DNA of 49,031 nucleotides from Arthrobacter sp. H5 (GTDB lineage Bacteria > Actinomycetota > Actinomycetes > Actinomycetales > Micrococcaceae), in NCBI RefSeq assembly GCF_000520595.1, contig NZ_KI915039.1, forward strand, positions 94,200-143,230, read 5' to 3'. Positions 8,568 to 17,590 of the stretch are shown here, in pieces. The notes beneath the pieces are model-generated. The model saw only the letters and a list, made by a program, of their open reading frames with translations. It did no database searches and was not told the origin of the DNA. The position numbers and the translations under genes are program-made. Position 1 is the first letter of the stretch. The number at the start of each line of letters is the position of its first letter.

Positions 8568-8591
8568 CGGTTAACTTGTTAATCGGTTAAC
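8568..8591. promoter_or_regulatory. LacI-family-type operator with repeated GTTAAC half-sites
   Basis: TTAAC-TT-GTTAA (8571-8582) is a perfect inverted repeat. The octamer CGGTTAAC is present at 8568-8575 and 8584-8591, exactly 16 bases apart. The block lies 18 bases before the ATG of the LacI-type regulator, as expected for autoregulation and control of the downstream transporter genes. Confidence 0.6.
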
Positions 8592-8608
8592 AGCAGGAAG
8601 CGGGAACG

Positions 8609-9637
8609 ATGAGCGATCAGGCAATCACCGCCAGGCGTCCCACCATGCGCATGGTGGCCGACGCCGCAGGTGTCTCCGCCGCCACGGTCTCCTACGTGCT
8701 GTCCGGCCGAACCTCGGCGGGGGAGGGGAAAAGCGGTATCAGCGACACCACCACCCGTCGGATCCTCCAGGCAGCCGAGACGCTCAACTACTCTCCGAAT
8801 CAGGCCGCCCGCTCCATCAGGACAGGCAAGACCAACCTGGTGCTGCTTTCCCTCACGATGCTCTCGGACCCGTGGGCGCAGGCGGTCAGCACTGCGGCCA
8901 GTGCGGAGGTCGCCAAGGATGGACGCACTGCCATGATCCTCGCGGACGGTGACTGGGCGGTAGTGCTGCAAAAGCAGACACCCGATGTGGCTTTTATCGA
9001 CGCCGCCGACGCAACGCACGCTGCCCAGCTCAAGACATTGGCGTCGTCGGGCATGAATCTCGTGGTGATGAGCGACACGCTGGAACCGGACGGGTTCGAC
9101 GTCGTCAGGTCGCCCGCCGTACCGGGGTGCCGGAAGGCAATGGAGCACCTCTTGGAAACGCACACGGACATCGCGTGCCTCGCAACAAGCTCGGCAAAAA
9201 GTCATCCGGTGCCTTCCCGCTATTCCGTCTACCTCGACGCCATGGCGGAGGCTGGCCTTGACGTGCCGGAGGGCCGGGTTGGATTCGCGGAACTTCATCC
9301 GGCAGCCGCCTATGATGCCGCTCTGCGCCTGCTGTCCGGGCCAACCCCGCCCAGCGCTATCTACGCCGTTACTGATTTTGCTGCGCTGAGCGCAATCAAC
9401 GCCGCCCACCAGCTGCACCTCAGGATTCCGGAGGACATCGCAATCATCGGTGCCGGAAACACCCCCGACGGCGAACTCGCCCACCCGGCGCTGTCCACCG
9501 TTGGCCCGGCGGATGCCTACGGGGAAATAGCATGTCTGCTTCGCTCGCGCGCAGCGGAAAAAGAACGCTCCGCTGACAGGGTCATCACCCTCGAGTGGGA
9601 GCTTTTTGTTCGTGGATCATCGCACACCACAACCTGA
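8609..9637 (+). CDS. LacI-family transcriptional regulator
   Basis: The 342-residue protein has an N-terminal helix-turn-helix (TMRMVADAAGVSAATVSYVL, about residues 12-31). A hinge helix region follows (NYSPNQAARSIRTGKTNLVL), then a periplasmic-binding-protein-like effector domain. It should bind a sugar-type ligand and repress the ABC transporter genes that start 50 bases downstream in the same direction. The loop after the HTH (TSAGEGKSG) is longer than usual. Operator-like repeats lie directly upstream of its ATG. Confidence 0.92.
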   Translation: MSDQAITARRPTMRMVADAAGVSAATVSYVLSGRTSAGEGKSGISDTTTRRILQAAETLNYSPNQAARSIRTGKTNLVLLSLTMLSDPWAQAVSTAASAEVAKDGRTAMILADGDWAVVLQKQTPDVAFIDAADATHAAQLKTLASSGMNLVVMSDTLEPDGFDVVRSPAVPGCRKAMEHLLETHTDIACLATSSAKSHPVPSRYSVYLDAMAEAGLDVPEGRVGFAELHPAAAYDAALRLLSGPTPPSAIYAVTDFAALSAINAAHQLHLRIPEDIAIIGAGNTPDGELAHPALSTVGPADAYGEIACLLRSRAAEKERSADRVITLEWELFVRGSSHTTT

Positions 9638-9646
9638 CCAACACCC

Positions 9647-9675
9647 AAGACAAGACAAGACAAGACAAGACAAGA
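9647..9675 (+). repeat. AAGAC pentanucleotide microsatellite (five copies) in the binding-protein leader
   Basis: Five consecutive AAGAC units (9647-9671) plus AAGA fill the spacer between the regulator stop (9637) and the AGAGG ribosome-binding site (9676-9680) of the binding-protein gene. A change in copy number would alter the leader length without changing the Shine-Dalgarno to ATG distance. Confidence 0.95.
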
Positions 9676-9686
9676 AGAGGAACACT

Positions 9687-10958
9687 ATGAAGAAGACAAT
9701 GGGCATCGTCGCCCTGTCGACCGCCGCACTCCTGACTCTCAGCGCCTGCGGAGGCGGGGCATCAGGAGGCGGATCGGAGGGTGACGCCGAATCAGCCGAG
9801 CTCACCTACGCCATCTGGGACAAGGCACAGGCACCCGTGGTCGAAGAGCTCGTCGCAGACTTCACCGCGGAAAACCCCGGTATCACGGTCAATGTCGAAG
9901 TGACTCCGTACAACCAGTACTTCACCAAGCTGCAGACCCAGGCCTCCTCCGGGACGGCGCCGGACATTTTCTGGATGAACGGACCCAATTTTCAGCTGTA
10001 TGCGTCCAACGGCCAACTCACTCCGTTGGACGAGCTGCCCAACGCTGCGGACATTGATCCGGCCAACTACCCGCAGGCACTCAATGACCTCTACACCTTC
10101 GAAGGATCCCGCTACGGGGTACCCAAGGATTTCGACACCGTGGGGTTTTGGTACAACAAGGCAATCTTTGACCAGGCTGGCATGGACTACCCCACGGAAG
10201 ACTGGACCGGGGAGGAATTCACCACCACGGCCAAGGCCATCAGCGACACGCTCGGCGACGAGGGTATCTTCGGAACCGCGTGGGATACCGATGGCCAGGC
10301 CTCCTGGTACAACACGGTGCCGCAGGCCGGCGGCTGGGTCATCTCCGAAGACAGCACCACCTCCGGCTATGACGATCCGAAAACCATCGAAGGCCTCGAC
10401 TTCATTGCGCAGACCATGGCCAACGGATCCTCGCCCACCATCGAACAGCTCACCGATACAGCGGGAAGCCAATGGTTCGCCTCCGGTAAAGCGGCAATGA
10501 TGTACTCGCCCTCCTACATGGTTCCCGCCTTCATGGACAGCGAGTTCAAGGACCAGATCGACGTCGCGCCTCTTCCCGAGGGCGAGCAGGCCGCGAACGT
10601 CACCCACGGCCTTGCCAACGTGGTCTCCGCCGACAGTGAGAACAAGGCGGCAGCGTCCAGGTTCCTGGCTTTCCTGGGATCCGAGGAAGCAGCGCAGGCC
10701 TGGGCCGAATCCGGTGCTGTGATTCCCGCCTTCAACGGCTCGCAGGACGCGTGGACCGAGTCCAACCCCCAGTGGAACCTTCAGGTATTCCTCGACGCCG
10801 CCGAATACTCCGTCTCCTACCCCATCTCGAAAAACACCGCAGAATGGAATGCACTGGAGACAGAGATCCTCTCCGGCCTGTGGGCCGGTAACAAGACCGC
10901 TGAGGAAGCAGGCGCTGAACTTGCGGCGGCGATGAATGAATCACTGAGCAAGGAATAA
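9687..10958 (+). CDS. Sugar ABC transporter substrate-binding lipoprotein (CUT1)
   Basis: A 423-residue extracytoplasmic binding protein. It begins with the lipoprotein signal MKKTMGIVALSTAALLTLSAC; the lipobox is LSAC and acylation is on that Cys, followed by a Gly/Ser linker. The mature part has the family-1 binding-protein pattern (VTPYNQYFTKLQTQASSGTAPDIFWMN). ATG 9687 has AGAGG six bases upstream. It is followed after four bases by two permease genes, but no ATPase gene is present, so a shared MsmK-type ATPase elsewhere probably powers the system. The sugar is not identifiable. The dehydrogenase next door hints at a sugar acid, polyol or inositol-like ligand. Confidence 0.92.
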   Translation: MKKTMGIVALSTAALLTLSACGGGASGGGSEGDAESAELTYAIWDKAQAPVVEELVADFTAENPGITVNVEVTPYNQYFTKLQTQASSGTAPDIFWMNGPNFQLYASNGQLTPLDELPNAADIDPANYPQALNDLYTFEGSRYGVPKDFDTVGFWYNKAIFDQAGMDYPTEDWTGEEFTTTAKAISDTLGDEGIFGTAWDTDGQASWYNTVPQAGGWVISEDSTTSGYDDPKTIEGLDFIAQTMANGSSPTIEQLTDTAGSQWFASGKAAMMYSPSYMVPAFMDSEFKDQIDVAPLPEGEQAANVTHGLANVVSADSENKAAASRFLAFLGSEEAAQAWAESGAVIPAFNGSQDAWTESNPQWNLQVFLDAAEYSVSYPISKNTAEWNALETEILSGLWAGNKTAEEAGAELAAAMNESLSKE

Positions 10959-10962
10959 TCTG

Positions 10963-11922
10963 ATGGCCCTGTCCCAGATCAACCGCACGTCATCCCGGGG
11001 CCGGACGGCCTTTCCGTCCGGCCCCGGGGGCGGGCTCCGCCGTGGCAGATCAAAGAACGACGGCGTTGCCCCCTGGCTGTTCATCCTCCCCACATTCCTG
11101 GGGATTGGAATCTTCTTCCTCTGGCCCATGGCGCAGTCGGTCTACTTCAGCTTCACTGAGTGGGGCGCTTTCGGTGGAAACACCTGGACGGGGCTGGAGA
11201 ACTACCGACGCCTTGTCTCGGATGCCGACGTCCTCGGCGCACTGATGAACACCGTAGTCTACGCAGGGGTGTCGCTGCTGTCCATCCCGGTGGCAATCTA
11301 CCTGGCAGGGCTCATCAACCGACCGGGCCTGCGGTTCAAGGGACTCTTTCGCACACTCTATTTCCTGCCGGTGATCACCATGCCGGCGGCAGTATCCATT
11401 GTGTGGCGGATCATGTACAACGGCGATTTCGGTATCATCAACTACCTCCTTTCCACGGTCGGGATCCAGGGGCCGTACTGGCTGGCCACACCGGGAGTGG
11501 CGATCATCGCCGTCGCACTGGTGGGGATCTGGACCTCGCTCGGAATGAACATGATCATCCTGGGCGCAGGGCTGCAAGGGATTCCAACGGAAATCTACGA
11601 GGCAGCGGAACTGGACGGTGCAAGTCCCTGGAGACAGTTCCGCGCGATTACCGTGCCGCTGCTCACGCCCAGCATCTTCTTTGTCACCGTCATGACGGTG
11701 ATTGGCAGCTTCAAGGTCTTCGACCTGCTGTTTGTGATGCTCGGTGCGGGAAACCCGGTCACCCAGGCTTCCCAGACCCTGGTCTACCTGTTCTATGACA
11801 AAGCGTTCATCGCCAACGACAAGGGATATGCGGCCGCTATCGGCCTGTTGCTTCTCGTCCTGATCGCGCTGGTGACCTTCCTCCAGTTCCGGCTCCAGAA
11901 GAAGTGGGTGACGTATGCCTAG
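10963..11922 (+). CDS. Sugar ABC transporter permease (MalF-like)
   Basis: The 319-residue membrane protein has about six transmembrane segments starting near residue 38 (WLFILPTFLGIGIFFLWPMA). The cytoplasmic EAA loop is EAAELDGASPWRQFRAITVP, which contacts the ATPase. The N-terminal ~30 residues (Arg/Gly/Pro-rich) are encoded by a perfect 15-bp hairpin (10994-11028). ATG 10963 has AAGGA nine bases upstream and no later in-frame ATG/GTG precedes the first membrane helix, so the hairpin appears to be translated. The gene overlaps the next permease gene by eight bases. Confidence 0.93.
   Translation: MALSQINRTSSRGRTAFPSGPGGGLRRGRSKNDGVAPWLFILPTFLGIGIFFLWPMAQSVYFSFTEWGAFGGNTWTGLENYRRLVSDADVLGALMNTVVYAGVSLLSIPVAIYLAGLINRPGLRFKGLFRTLYFLPVITMPAAVSIVWRIMYNGDFGIINYLLSTVGIQGPYWLATPGVAIIAVALVGIWTSLGMNMIILGAGLQGIPTEIYEAAELDGASPWRQFRAITVPLLTPSIFFVTVMTVIGSFKVFDLLFVMLGAGNPVTQASQTLVYLFYDKAFIANDKGYAAAIGLLLLVLIALVTFLQFRLQKKWVTYA
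10994..11028 (+). other. Perfect 15-bp GC-rich stem-loop in the 5' coding region of the permease
   Basis: CCCGGGGCCGGACGG (10994-11008), loop CCTTT, CCGTCCGGCCCCGGG (11014-11028). Placed just after the binding-protein stop, it resembles the mRNA hairpins that protect abundant binding-protein transcripts or attenuate the permeases. Here it overlaps permease codons 11-22. Confidence 0.8.
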
Positions 11923-12769
11923 CACCACGGTGACACTACACAACGGACGACGGCGGTACGCCTCCAATGCGGGCGCCTACGTGGTACTCGGGGTCGGCGG
12001 ACTGGTGATGGTATTCCCCTTCATCTACCAGCTCATGGCCTCGTTGATGACCAACAGCGAGGTGCTCTCCATTCCTCCGCAGTGGATTCCCTCTGCCTTC
12101 CGCCTGGAGAACTATGTTGCGGTCTTCACCTCGATCCCGTTCGCCGAGCAGATGTCCAATACCGTGCAGTTCAGTCTGATCCGCACCACAGCGCAGGTGG
12201 CATTTTCCGCGCTCGCAGGCTACGCGTTTGCCCGGATGCGGTTCAAGGGAAGCGGCATTCTGTTCGGCATTCTGTTGTCCATCCTCATGGTTCCCAGTGA
12301 ACTCCTGCTTATTTCGCAGTACCAGATTGTGAACAACCTGGGCTGGCTGAACTCGATGCCGGGCCTGGTGGCGCCGGGCCTGGTCAGCGCTTTCGGAACT
12401 TTCATGATGCGCCAGTTCTTCCGTGGCCTTCCGAATGAACTTGAGGAGGCTGCACGGATCGACGGTGCGGGACCCTTCCGGATCTTCTGGCAGGTCATGC
12501 TCCCGCTCGCCAAACCAGGTCTCGGCGCACTGGCGATCATTACGCTCATCGACTGCTGGGGCGCTCTGCTCTGGCCGCTGATTGTCACCACAGCCCAGGA
12601 CCAGATGCCCGTATCGGTGGGATTGGCCACCTTCCAGGGCGAGCACGGCGTGGAATATCCGTCCATGATGGCGGCATCACTGATGGCCATGCTTCCCATC
12701 ATCATCCTATTTATCGTCATGCAGCGCCGGGTCATTGAGGGCCTGGCCCATGCCGGACTGAAAGGCTGA
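11915..12769 (+). CDS. Sugar ABC transporter permease (MalG-like)
   Basis: The 284-residue second permease has six predicted membrane helices, the first around residues 20-42. The EAA loop is EAARIDGAGPFRIFWQVMLP, followed by LAKPGLGALAII. It pairs with the preceding permease to form the membrane channel of a CUT1-type importer. The ATG overlaps the upstream gene by eight bases, consistent with translational coupling. The operon continues with a short ORF and the Gfo/Idh/MocA dehydrogenase. Confidence 0.93.
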   Translation: MPSTTVTLHNGRRRYASNAGAYVVLGVGGLVMVFPFIYQLMASLMTNSEVLSIPPQWIPSAFRLENYVAVFTSIPFAEQMSNTVQFSLIRTTAQVAFSALAGYAFARMRFKGSGILFGILLSILMVPSELLLISQYQIVNNLGWLNSMPGLVAPGLVSAFGTFMMRQFFRGLPNELEEAARIDGAGPFRIFWQVMLPLAKPGLGALAIITLIDCWGALLWPLIVTTAQDQMPVSVGLATFQGEHGVEYPSMMAASLMAMLPIIILFIVMQRRVIEGLAHAGLKG

Positions 12770-12772
12770 ACC

Positions 12773-12811
12773 ATGACTCATCATCCGCAGAAAGCTGGTA
12801 GTACAACGTGA
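12773..12811 (+). CDS. 12-codon upstream ORF coupled to the dehydrogenase start
   Basis: ATG 12773, preceded by AAAGG, opens a 12-codon frame (MTHHPQKAGSTT). Its TGA (12809-12811) overlaps the GTG start (12808-12810) of the next gene. The dehydrogenase start lacks its own clear ribosome-binding site, so this mini-ORF may deliver ribosomes to it. The alternative is that a one-base deletion separated an original N-terminus from the rest of the dehydrogenase. Confidence 0.4.
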   Translation: MTHHPQKAGSTT

Positions 12812-14010
12812 CCGATCTCAAAGTAGGAATTGTAGGTTTCGGTATCCGGGCGGGGCTCTGGCGCCATGCCCACAATCCCGGACAAGGCTCGGTTGTTACC
12901 GCCGTGTGTGACGTGAGCGAGCGGGGCCGGTCCGCAGCGCGTTCCGTTCTCCCTGATGCCCTCGTGACAGCAAACCTGGACGAACTGCTGGGTGCCGGCC
13001 TCGACGCTGTGCTCGTTACCACGCCGGATAACCAGCATGCCGCCGTCGCCGTCCAGACCTTGAGGGCCGGCATCCCGACGTTCTGTGAGAAGCCGCTCGA
13101 TGTGACGCTGGAGGCAGCCGATTCGATTCTCCAGACAGCTTTTGAGAACGGTACCCGTGTGTATGTGGGCCACAACATGCGCCACATGCCCGTGGTCACG
13201 CAGATGCGCGACCTCATTGCCCGTGGTTTGATCGGCGAGGTCAAGGCCATCTGGTGCCGCCACTTTGTGGGCAACGGCGGCGACTTCTACTTCAAAGACT
13301 GGCACGCCGAACGGAAACACACCACCGGCATGCTGCTCCAAAAGGGCGCCCACGACATTGACGTGATCCACTGGCTGGCCGGCGGCTACACCAGCCGCGT
13401 GTCGGCGATGGGCAGGCTTGCCGTCTATGGCCAGGTGACCAGCCGCCGCGATAACTCCGACCGGACTATGTGGGACACCTTCTCGGCCGACAACTGGCCG
13501 CCGCTCGCCCAGACGGATCTGAATCCGGTCATCGACATCGAGGATATTTCCATGATGCAGATGGAGCTGGACAACGGTGTGCTCGCCTCCTACCAGCAGT
13601 GTCACTTCACACCCGACTACTGGCGGAACTACACCGTCATCGGCACAGCCGGCCGGCTGGAGAACTTCGGCGATGGGCCGGGGGAGACCATCAAGGTCTG
13701 GAATACCCGCAGTACCGGTGGCTACGCCGTGCCGGATCTAACGGTCGAAATCCAGGACGGCGACGGCGGACACGGCGGGGCCGATCCGCTGATGATTGCC
13801 GAGTTCCTCAACTTCGCCGTCCGCGGCGGGGAGACGGCCACCAGCCCGGTGGCCGCACGGCAGGCCGTGGCCGCTGGCATCCTCGCCACTGAGTCATTAA
13901 GGAACGACGGCGGCGCACGCGCCGTTCCAGCGCTCGACCCGGCACTGGTCCACTACTTCATCGCCGGACAACCGGCCCGGGCGGAGAGCTCACGGCTGGC
14001 TTCCAGTTGA
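12808..14010 (+). CDS. Gfo/Idh/MocA-family oxidoreductase
   Basis: This 400-residue NAD(P)-dependent dehydrogenase has an N-terminal Rossmann fold (VGIVGFGIRAGLW, residues 6-18), the conserved CEKPLDVTLE motif (Lys of the EKP triplet, about residue 94), and a C-terminal alpha/beta domain. The QKGAHDIDVIHWL stretch supplies the family's catalytic His. Such enzymes oxidise or rearrange sugars, inositols or sugar acids in the cytoplasm. Being last in the transporter operon, it probably acts on the imported sugar. The GTG start is inferred from the glycine-rich motif position; an upstream 12-codon ORF overlaps it. Confidence 0.88.
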   Translation: MTDLKVGIVGFGIRAGLWRHAHNPGQGSVVTAVCDVSERGRSAARSVLPDALVTANLDELLGAGLDAVLVTTPDNQHAAVAVQTLRAGIPTFCEKPLDVTLEAADSILQTAFENGTRVYVGHNMRHMPVVTQMRDLIARGLIGEVKAIWCRHFVGNGGDFYFKDWHAERKHTTGMLLQKGAHDIDVIHWLAGGYTSRVSAMGRLAVYGQVTSRRDNSDRTMWDTFSADNWPPLAQTDLNPVIDIEDISMMQMELDNGVLASYQQCHFTPDYWRNYTVIGTAGRLENFGDGPGETIKVWNTRSTGGYAVPDLTVEIQDGDGGHGGADPLMIAEFLNFAVRGGETATSPVAARQAVAAGILATESLRNDGGARAVPALDPALVHYFIAGQPARAESSRLASS

Positions 14011-14128
14011 ACTTTCAGGGCTGAGCGTGCCGCTGATACGCTGACCACGGCTGTCATCGCAGCACAAGCATCTTCGCAGTAGATGGCGCACAACGCCGCT
14101 GCTGTCCGTTGCACGGAAGGATCTTTGA

Positions 14129-15181
14129 GTGAAGGCGCTCTATAAATCCGGGGCACATCCCGGCTTCGAACTGGTGGACCGGCCGGAGCCCGTGCCGGGT
14201 CTCGGCGAAGTCAAGGTCAGGGTCATGACCACGGGTATCTGCGGCACCGACCTTCACATTGAGTCCTGGGACTCGTGGGCACAGGGGATCATTGAGACGC
14301 CGCTGATCCCGGGTCATGAGTTCTACGGCGAAGTAGTCGGGCTGGGGGACGGCGTCCATGACGTTCGGGTGGGGGACCGGGTGTCCGGGGAAGGCCACAT
14401 TGTCTGCGGGATCTGCCGCAACTGCCGCGCCGGCCGCCGCCAGATGTGCATCCGGACTGTCAGCGTTGGTGTGCAGAGAGACGGCGCATTCGCTGAGTAT
14501 GTGGTGATTCCGGAAACCAATGTCTGGGTGCACCATGCGGGAATCACGCCTGAACTGGGTGCAATTTTTGACCCCTTCGGCAACGCCGTCCACACTACGC
14601 TGAGCTTCCCCCTGGTGGGGGAGGACGTCCTCATCACGGGGGCCGGACCAATCGGCCTCATGGCAATCGCCGTCGCGCGTCATGCCGGCGCCCGGAATAT
14701 CGCCATTACGGATGTGTCCCAGCCGCGGCTGGACCTGGCCCGCGCCGTCGGGGCGGATCTTGCCATTGACGTGAGCAGGATGCGCATCGACGAGGCACAA
14801 CGCCAGTTGGGGATGCGGGAGGGGTTTGACATCGGTTTGGAAATGTCCGGCCATCCCTCGGCACTGCCGGAGATGATCGACAACATGAACCATGGTGGCA
14901 GAATTGCGATGCTCGGACTGCCCTCGCAGGACATCACGATCGACTGGGGCAAAGTGGTCACCCATATGCTTACGCTCAAGGGCATCTACGGCCGGGAGAT
15001 GTTTGAAACCTGGTATGCGATGAGTGCCATGCTGCAGTCAAACGCCAATCTTCACGCAGCGGTGTCCTCGGTGGTCACCGACCAGCTTCCCGCCGCCGAA
15101 TGGCAAAAGGGCTTTGACATTGCCCGCAACGGAGTCAGTGGCAAAGTGGTACTTGACTGGACCGGATTCTCAGGACACTAA
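14129..15181 (+). CDS. tdh: L-threonine 3-dehydrogenase
   Basis: The 350-residue zinc medium-chain dehydrogenase closely follows the E. coli Tdh pattern: [10 protein letters not shown] (catalytic Zn Cys), [10 protein letters not shown] (Zn His/Glu), [21 protein letters not shown] (four structural-Zn Cys), [18 protein letters not shown] (NAD fold) and [14 protein letters not shown] (here [14 protein letters not shown]). It oxidises threonine to 2-amino-3-ketobutyrate. GTG 14129 has GGAAGGA upstream (14115-14121). The kbl start codon lies 10 bases after its stop. The 118-base gap before it suggests a separate promoter from the sugar operon. Confidence 0.95.
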   Translation: MKALYKSGAHPGFELVDRPEPVPGLGEVKVRVMTTGICGTDLHIESWDSWAQGIIETPLIPGHEFYGEVVGLGDGVHDVRVGDRVSGEGHIVCGICRNCRAGRRQMCIRTVSVGVQRDGAFAEYVVIPETNVWVHHAGITPELGAIFDPFGNAVHTTLSFPLVGEDVLITGAGPIGLMAIAVARHAGARNIAITDVSQPRLDLARAVGADLAIDVSRMRIDEAQRQLGMREGFDIGLEMSGHPSALPEMIDNMNHGGRIAMLGLPSQDITIDWGKVVTHMLTLKGIYGREMFETWYAMSAMLQSNANLHAAVSSVVTDQLPAAEWQKGFDIARNGVSGKVVLDWTGFSGH

Positions 15182-15191
15182 GGAGTTCACG

Positions 15192-16385
15192 TTGTTTACA
15201 TCAACCAGGGAACAGCTCGCCGCAGAGCTTGAGGACATCCGTTCCGCCGGCCTCTTCAAGCATGAGCGCACCATTGCCTCGCCACAGTCCAGCCACATCC
15301 GTGCCGGGGTCGGCGGAGGGGAGGCCAAGGACGTGCTCAACTTCTGTGCCAACAATTACCTTGGCCTTGCCGATCATCGCAGCATCATCGACGCCGCCAA
15401 GCGGGCCCTTGATGAGCGCGGATTTGGCATGGCCTCGGTCAGGTTCATCTGCGGAACTCAGGATCTGCACCTTGACCTTGAACGCCGGGTCTCGCAGTTT
15501 CTGGGAACTGAGGACACCATCCTGTTTTCCTCCTGTTTCGATGCCAATGGCGGTGTCTTTGAGTCCCTGCTGAACGCGGAGGACGCCGTCATTTCCGACG
15601 CGCTGAACCACGCCTCCATCATTGACGGAATCCGGCTCAGCAAAGCCCAAAGGTACCGTTACGCCAACCGGGATATGAGCGACCTTGAAGCAAAACTCAA
15701 GGAGGCTTCCGGTGCCCGCCGACGGCTGGTGGTTACCGATGGCGTGTTCTCCATGGACGGATACCTTGCCCCTTTGAAGGCGATCTGCGATCTTGCCGAG
15801 CAGTATGACGCCATGGTGATGGTGGACGACTCCCACGCTGTGGGTTTCATGGGTGCCACCGGTGCGGGCACCCCGGAACACGCCGGAGTCTCGGACCGGG
15901 TGGACATCTACACCGGAACGTTCGGGAAGGCCCTGGGCGGCGCATCCGGCGGCTATGTGTCCGGCCGCGCCGAGATTGTGGCCATTCTCCGCCAGCGCGC
16001 CCGCCCGTACCTGTTCTCCAATTCGCTGGCCCCGTCCATCGTGGCTGCAACGCTCACAGCGCTTGACCTGGTGCAGGGCAGCGCCCAGCTGCGCGCACAG
16101 CTTGTTGACAATGCGGTGCTGTTCAGGGGCCGCATGACTGAGGAAGGGTTCGATCTACTCGACGGGGAACATGCCATCATCCCGGTGATGTTCGGTGACG
16201 CTGTCATGGCGGCGGAGATTGCCGACCGCATGCTGGAGCACGGAGTTTACGTCACGGCCTTCAGCTATCCGGTGGTTCCCAAGGGGGCTGCCCGCATCCG
16301 CGTGCAGCTTTCTGCCGCTCACAGCCATGAGGACGTCGAAGCCTGCGTGCAGGCGTTTGTGGCCGCCCGCGCCTCAGCCAGCTGA
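15192..16385 (+). CDS. kbl: Glycine C-acetyltransferase (2-amino-3-ketobutyrate CoA ligase)
   Basis: The 397-residue PLP enzyme cleaves 2-amino-3-ketobutyrate with CoA to glycine and acetyl-CoA, completing the Tdh route. It shows [32 protein letters not shown] with the PLP-contacting Asp and His, and [10 protein letters not shown] with the Schiff-base Lys. TTG 15192 is chosen because AGGAG (15181-15185) precedes it and homologues start here, although an in-frame ATG lies 56 codons upstream inside tdh. It is co-transcribed with tdh. Confidence 0.95.
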   Translation: MFTSTREQLAAELEDIRSAGLFKHERTIASPQSSHIRAGVGGGEAKDVLNFCANNYLGLADHRSIIDAAKRALDERGFGMASVRFICGTQDLHLDLERRVSQFLGTEDTILFSSCFDANGGVFESLLNAEDAVISDALNHASIIDGIRLSKAQRYRYANRDMSDLEAKLKEASGARRRLVVTDGVFSMDGYLAPLKAICDLAEQYDAMVMVDDSHAVGFMGATGAGTPEHAGVSDRVDIYTGTFGKALGGASGGYVSGRAEIVAILRQRARPYLFSNSLAPSIVAATLTALDLVQGSAQLRAQLVDNAVLFRGRMTEEGFDLLDGEHAIIPVMFGDAVMAAEIADRMLEHGVYVTAFSYPVVPKGAARIRVQLSAAHSHEDVEACVQAFVAARASAS

Positions 16386-16413
16386 CAGATTCGAGAGGTA
16401 GCCGGCACTTCAG

Positions 16414-16457
16414 TGGTCGACCGAGGCGATCAGCGCCGCGCCTTCGGTGATCGACCA
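16414..16457 (+). terminator. Imperfect hairpin after kbl
   Basis: TGGTCGA (16414-16420) pairs with TCGACCA (16451-16457). Inner CCGAGGCG and CGCCTTCGG segments extend the stem with a bulge. It lies 29 bases after the kbl stop and 60 bases before the next start, and has no T-tract. Confidence 0.4.
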
Positions 16458-16516
16458 AGGCCGCTTGCGGTCGCGTGGAGATCCGGATCGCAGGCAACTC
16501 GGGCTAGAGTTTTCCC

Positions 16517-17590
16517 ATGGCTTTCAACGCAGATGTACTGATTGTGGGCGGCGGAATCGCTGGACTGTCGCTTGCCTCTGAACTGGCCGTACGTTGCAGC
16601 GTCATCCTCATGGAAGCCGAACAGGCGCTCGGCTACCACACCTCTTCCCGGTCCGCCCGGCAGCTCATTCCGAGCTACGGCCCGGCACCGGTCCGGGCCC
16701 TCACTGTGAGAACGCTCGAAATAATCCGCGCCTTCGAGCAACAGCTCACTCAGACCATTCTGACGCCACGCAGTTTCATGTTGATCGGTTCTGAAACTGA
16801 CGTTGAGACGAAGGCCAGCGGTTCCATGCAGCGCATCAGCCACGCAGAGGCGCTGGAATTGTGTCCGCAGCTCAAGCCGGCGTCCTTCGACGCCGCAGGC
16901 CTGGACACAACCTCGGTGGGGACGGACACGGATGCGTTGCTGGACTACCATCGACGCACCGCCGAGGCCGCCGGCGCTCGAATTTTCACCGGCTCACGGG
17001 TGCACTCCGTCCAGCAACTGGCCACCGGCTGGAATGTCGGTGCCGGCGCGCACGCGATCCATGCTGGCGTCGTCGTCAATGCGGCGGGGGCCTGGGCGGA
17101 CGAACTCGCGGTCGTCTCCGGGGTGCGCACGCAAGGCCTGCGGCCCTATCGGCGGACCGCCGCCGTCGTGCATGTCGAAAACCAGCCCGATCCCCAGGCA
17201 CCCATGGTGGCAGCAGCGGATGACGCGTTCTATTTCCGCAGGGAAGGGCTCGGTGTCCTCGTGTCCCCGGCCGAGTCTGAACCCAATGTCCCGGAAGACG
17301 CAAAGCCCCGCCCCGAAGACGTTGAAGCACTGATCGCGAAGCTGAACACGGTGACCAATCTGTCCATCACCGGTGTACAGCGGTCCTGGACCGGGCTGCG
17401 CACGCAGGCGGCACACGGAATTCCCGTGGTGGGGTTTGACCCGGAGGCGCCAGGCTTTTTCTGGTTGGCGGGCCAGGGTGGCTACGGATTCCAGACGTCG
17501 TCGGCAATTGCGGAGTTGGCGGCGGATCTCATCACAAAGGACGACGCCGGAGACCTCCACCTGAATGCAGCTCTCAGACCGTCCCCCTAA
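16517..17590 (+). CDS. FAD-dependent oxidoreductase of the DAO (D-amino-acid/glycine oxidase) family
   Basis: A 357-residue flavoprotein with the dinucleotide-binding motif VLIVGGGIAGLSLASELA (residues 8-25). An Arg/Ser segment follows (YHTSSRSARQL), then VVNAAGAWADELA, a second FAD contact. At the end are RSWTGLRTQAAHGIPVVG and FFWLAGQGGYGFQTS, as in DadA/glycine-oxidase-like enzymes. It should oxidise an amine or amino acid with FAD. The substrate is not known. Proximity to tdh-kbl (a glycine-producing pair) makes glycine or a derivative conceivable, but this is inference from context only. Confidence 0.85.
   Translation: MAFNADVLIVGGGIAGLSLASELAVRCSVILMEAEQALGYHTSSRSARQLIPSYGPAPVRALTVRTLEIIRAFEQQLTQTILTPRSFMLIGSETDVETKASGSMQRISHAEALELCPQLKPASFDAAGLDTTSVGTDTDALLDYHRRTAEAAGARIFTGSRVHSVQQLATGWNVGAGAHAIHAGVVVNAAGAWADELAVVSGVRTQGLRPYRRTAAVVHVENQPDPQAPMVAAADDAFYFRREGLGVLVSPAESEPNVPEDAKPRPEDVEALIAKLNTVTNLSITGVQRSWTGLRTQAAHGIPVVGFDPEAPGFFWLAGQGGYGFQTSSAIAELAADLITKDDAGDLHLNAALRPSP

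Noticed and set aside
9647-9675. CRISPR-like repeat
   Set aside because: The units are five bases with no spacers, so it is a microsatellite.
14011-14128. Glycine riboswitch before tdh-kbl
   Set aside because: No conserved glycine-aptamer core or tandem arrangement could be read in these 118 bases.
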